Of a stretch of DNA of 64,000 nt, positions 61,214 to 64,000 are shown one piece after another. The stretch is from positions 259,992-323,991 of the forward strand of contig CAWESS010000022.1 in assembly GCA_963811825.1 (NCBI GenBank), given 5' to 3'. Every line of letters starts with the position of its first letter. The first letter of the stretch is position 1. The DNA is from Fodinibacter sp963811825 (GTDB taxonomy: Bacteria; Actinomycetota; Actinomycetes; Actinomycetales; Dermatophilaceae). A model generated the notes under the pieces. It did no database searches and was not told the DNA's origin. It saw only the letters and a list, made by a program, of their open reading frames with translations. Both the position numbers and the translations under genes were made by a program.

Positions 61214-62688
61214 ATGAGTTCCTACCATGTTCTGCAGGAACGACTCGGCCCGGCGCTGCGAGTCAATGTCGCGGGCTCGACCGTTGAGCACGTGATCATC
61301 TTCCTTCCCTCGCACAGCATGGCGAAGACGCTGCTCTCCCAGCACGTGACCCTTCTGAGCGCTCTGGAACACCGTGACCTGATGGGTGGTCTGCAGACGG
61401 CCCGGATCCCGGGCGTGGAGGTCATCGTGGTCACGAGCGCCGCTCCCTCGCCCATCGTTCTGGACTACTACGCGCGTCTGGCCCAGCCTGACGCTGCGCT
61501 GAGTGCACGGGCGCGCATCTCGTGCGTTGTCGTCCCTGACGACAGTGCGCGCGGAGTCTCGGCCAAGTTGCTCGAGCGTCCTGACCTGATGCTCGAGCTT
61601 CGTCGACGCATCCGCGGACGTCTCGCGGTGATCGAACCCTGGAACGTGACGAGCGACGAGGTCGCGGTGGCCCTTGGGCTGGACGCGCCGCTCAACGGCA
61701 CTCCCCCCGCCCTGTGGCCGCTCGGCTTCAAGAGTGCTTCCAGACGCCTCTTCCGCGACGCCGGGATCCCGACTCCCGCTGGAGCGGAGGACGTGCACGA
61801 CACCGAGGAGGTTGCTGCGGCAATTCAGGTGATCCGGAACAGCAGGCCAGCCTTGGACATGGTGGTCATCAAGCTCGACAACTCGGGTGCGGGGGCGGGT
61901 AACTGGGTGATGTCGACGCGTGACGACACGGGCCAGGAGCTCAACACCTCCCAACTGAGCTCACGCCTTCTCGGGATTGCGCCAGCGTGGTTCTTGGCTG
62001 ATCTCGCCGAGGGCGGTGTCGTCGAGGAAATGGTGACCGGTCGCGGGATGACCAGCCCGAGCGCCCAGGCGGAGATCCGGCCGGACGGTCACGTGGTGCT
62101 CCTGGCCACCCACGAGCAAGTGCTGGGAGGGGAGCACGGACAGGTCTTCACCGGAAGCCGATTCCCGGCCCGGTCCGCCTACGCCGCCGAGGTCGGTCGC
62201 CACGTCGATGCTGCGGCACAGGTGCTGGCGGACGTTGGTGCCGTCGGGTGGGTGACAGTGGACTTCGTCGCCAAGCCGCACGGAGCGGGCTGGACAGTCC
62301 TCGCCGTGGACCTCAACCTGCGCAAGGGGGGGACGACGACGCCGTACACCGCTTTGCGACAGCTGGTGCCGGGCACCTACGACGCGAGGAGCGCTCGATG
62401 GGTGGCTGACAGCGACGGGCTCCCCCGGTACTACCGCTCCAGCGACGCAGTTGGCAGTCCGCGATGGCTCGGCATGCAGCCCAGCGGGCCATCAACGCCT
62501 TGGAGAATGCTGGACTGGGCTTTGACCACGCCCAGGGCACCGGACTCATCCTCCACATGCTCTCGGCGCTTGACCGGGATGGCACCCTGGGAGTCACTGC
62601 CATCGGGCGCAGGGTCGAGGAGGCAGAGCAGCTGTATCGCGCAGTTCCTGCCGCCCTCGACGCAGCCGTCATCGCCGATCAGTGGTGA
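61214..62688 (+). CDS. PGM1-type ATP-grasp peptide ligase (one -1 frameshift)
   Basis: A protein of about 491 residues. The pre-ATP-grasp domain (about 1-160) has VEHVIIFLPSHSMAKTLLSQH. The ATP-grasp domain has LGFKSASRRLFRDAGIPTPAG, VVIKLDNSGAGAGNWV and VDLNLRKGGTTTPYTAL (metal/ATP site). The C-terminal cap, in another frame, is AINALENAGLGFDHAQGTGLILHML through GVTAIGRRVEEAEQLY. A missing base near 62486 would join GMQPS to AINALEN. Architecture matches the PGM1 ligase of pheganomycin biosynthesis and many uncharacterised actinobacterial relatives that form amide bonds. It sits 59 bases after the glycosyltransferases. Confidence 0.8.
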
Positions 62689-62727
62689 TGGCGACTCGCG
62701 CCACTCCGCCCGCATAGGGTGCCCTGC

Positions 62728-64000
62728 ATGCCTGCCGACCTCACCGCAGCCGAGCGGCGCGTCCTCGACGCCCTCGACGAGACCGCGCTGATCGAGACAC
62801 TCGTCGAGCTCGTCCGCATCCCGAGCGTCACCGGCACCGATGCCGAGGCCGATCTCCAGCACACCGTCGCCCGGTGGTTCGAGGAGGCCGGGCTCGAGCT
62901 CGACCTGTGGTCCCTCGACCTCGACGACCTGCGCGCCGACCCCGACTTCCCGGGCACCGAGGCGCCGCGGCTCGAGGGGCACGGTGTCGTCGGCACGGCA
63001 TCCGGCGAGGGGGAGCCGGGGCTGGTCCTGCAGGGCCACGTCGACGTCGTGCCCGTCGGCGACCTCGCGAACTGGCACTCCGGGGACCCGTTCTCCGCGC
63101 GCATCGAGGCCGGTGTCCTCCACGGCCGGGGTGCCTGCGACATGAAGGCCGGCATGGCCGTCAACCTCGCCGTCGCCCGCGCGCTCCACCGGTCGGGCGT
63201 GCGCACCGAGCGCCGGCTGGCTCTGCACAGCGTCGTCAGTGAAGAGGACGGCGGGCTCGGCGCCTTCGCGACCCTGCGCCGCGGCCACCGGGGGGAGGTC
63301 GCCATCATCACCGAGCCGACGAGCGGCCGGCTCGTCACGGCGAACGCCGGCGCGCTGACCTTCCGCATCGAGGTCACCGGCCGAGCCGCGCACGGCAGCA
63401 CCCGCCGCGAAGGGGTCTCGGCCTTCGAGGCCTTCTGGCCGCTGCACCTCGCCCTACGCAGCCTCGAGGAGCGCCGCAACACCGACCTGCACCCGTTGTT
63501 CGGCGACAACCCGCTGCCCTACGGCATCTCCGTCGGCACCATCCACGCGGGCGACTGGGCCAGCTCGGTGCCCGATCTCCTCGTCGCCGAGGGGCGCATG
63601 GGGGTGCGCCTCGGCGAGGACCCTGCGCAGGCCCGCCTGGCGCTCGAGGAGACGATCTCGGATGCCGCGGCGGCCGACTCGTGGTTGCGTCACCACGAGC
63701 CCCGGGTCACGTGGCCCGGCGGGCAGTTCGCGTCGGGGCAGCTGGGTGACGCGCACCCGCTCATCGACGAGGTGGGGGGTGCCGTGGAGGCGGTGACCGG
63801 CATCCGGCCTGCTGAGGCCGCAGCCCCGTACGGCTCGGACCTGCGGCTCTACTGCGGCATCGGCGGCATCCCGACGCTGCACTACGGCCCGGGTGACGTG
63901 CGGCTGGCGCACGCTCCGCGGGAGTCGGTGCCGGTCGCGGAGGTCATCGAGGTCGCCAGGGCGCTGGCCCTCGTCGCAGCCCGGCGGCTCGGCGCCCACT
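62728..64000 (+). CDS. M20 metallopeptidase, ArgE/DapE-like deacylase (partial at window end)
   Basis: At least 424 residues, open to the window end. The M20 metal sites are present: LQGHVDVVPVGDLANWHSGDPF, GRGACDMKAGMAVNLAVA, the catalytic pair VVSEEDGGLGAF and ITEPTSGRLV, and GRAAHGSTRREGVSAF in the dimerisation domain. SDLRLYCGIGGIPTLHYGPGDVRLAHAPRE is the last part and normally lies about ten residues from the C-terminus, so only a short piece is missing. It probably hydrolyses an N-acyl amino acid (acetylornithine or succinyl-diaminopimelate type); the exact substrate is uncertain. Start ATG 62728, 39 bases after the ligase gene. Confidence 0.88.
   Translation, partial: MPADLTAAERRVLDALDETALIETLVELVRIPSVTGTDAEADLQHTVARWFEEAGLELDLWSLDLDDLRADPDFPGTEAPRLEGHGVVGTASGEGEPGLVLQGHVDVVPVGDLANWHSGDPFSARIEAGVLHGRGACDMKAGMAVNLAVARALHRSGVRTERRLALHSVVSEEDGGLGAFATLRRGHRGEVAIITEPTSGRLVTANAGALTFRIEVTGRAAHGSTRREGVSAFEAFWPLHLALRSLEERRNTDLHPLFGDNPLPYGISVGTIHAGDWASSVPDLLVAEGRMGVRLGEDPAQARLALEETISDAAAADSWLRHHEPRVTWPGGQFASGQLGDAHPLIDEVGGAVEAVTGIRPAEAAAPYGSDLRLYCGIGGIPTLHYGPGDVRLAHAPRESVPVAEVIEVARALALVAARRLGAH

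Noticed and set aside
1..64000. tRNA, rRNA, CRISPR arrays, insertion sequences or prophage
   Set aside because: I looked for clover-leaf ends, repeat-spacer periodicity, transposase motifs and phage structural genes and saw none.

Overview
The window is very GC-rich DNA from an actinobacterium. A member of Micrococcales such as the Intrasporangiaceae/Dermatophilaceae fits best, but this is inference from composition and gene content. The clues are a bacterial proteasome activator ending in GQYL, GTG/TTG/CTG starts, ATGA-coupled operons, an actinobacterial-type histidine (hut) pathway, a TPP-riboswitch-controlled YkoE/YkoDC importer and an ECF sigma factor of the SigE type. No tRNA, rRNA, phage, IS element or CRISPR array was seen, and no gene-free stretch exceeds 300 bases.

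Layout. 0-5.4 kb: end of a LuxR-type regulator, two alpha/beta hydrolases, a GlgC-like nucleotidyltransferase and, convergent, xylulokinase. 5.4-15 kb: secreted SGNH hydrolase, sucrase/ferredoxin-like protein, acyl-CoA synthetase, a DUF998-metallophosphoesterase fusion, HAD phosphatase, FAD-binding dehydrogenase and an MFS pump. 15-19.6 kb: TOPRIM protein, DinB protein, small membrane protein, Bpa, a DUF2975/XRE pair with a clear operator, and another MFS pump. 19.7-24.1 kb: PadR-ABC-FtsX export operon with a large PadR-type operator. 24.2-29 kb: DUF1304 protein, quinone oxidoreductase, CrtI-like oxidoreductase and a Tat-exported PhoX-type phosphatase.

29-36.2 kb is one functional unit. A DcuS/CitA-type sensor kinase, its response regulator and an IclR regulator are transcribed away from tctC-tctB-tctA (tripartite tricarboxylate transporter), a universal stress protein and an RraA/HMG-aldolase-like protein. 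36.3-38.8 kb: MarR regulator divergent from an ABC exporter. 38.8-50.1 kb holds histidine degradation: hutH, hutU, an M20 amidohydrolase, hutF, hutI and an alpha/beta hydrolase. A DUF1479 dioxygenase/ROK regulator pair and a YbaK protein sit among them. No canonical hutG is visible. 50.2-53.7 kb: DUF4235 protein, TPP riboswitch, ykoE and a fused ATPase-ATPase-permease. 53.8-57 kb: SigE-type sigma factor, a membrane-anchored TolB-like protein and an MFS pump. 57.1-62.7 kb: four overlapping glycosyltransferases followed by a PGM1-type ATP-grasp ligase. This is the least understood set here. 62.7 kb to the end: start of an M20 deacylase.

Two properties cut across the window. First, fifteen otherwise well-conserved genes are split by single-base indels (about eighteen, mostly +1). 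This pattern points to sequence or assembly error rather than decay, so I annotate them as single genes. Second, the word GGATGCC/GGCATCC, with core ATGCCG/CGGCAT, recurs far more often than composition predicts and imposes rare codons on genes.
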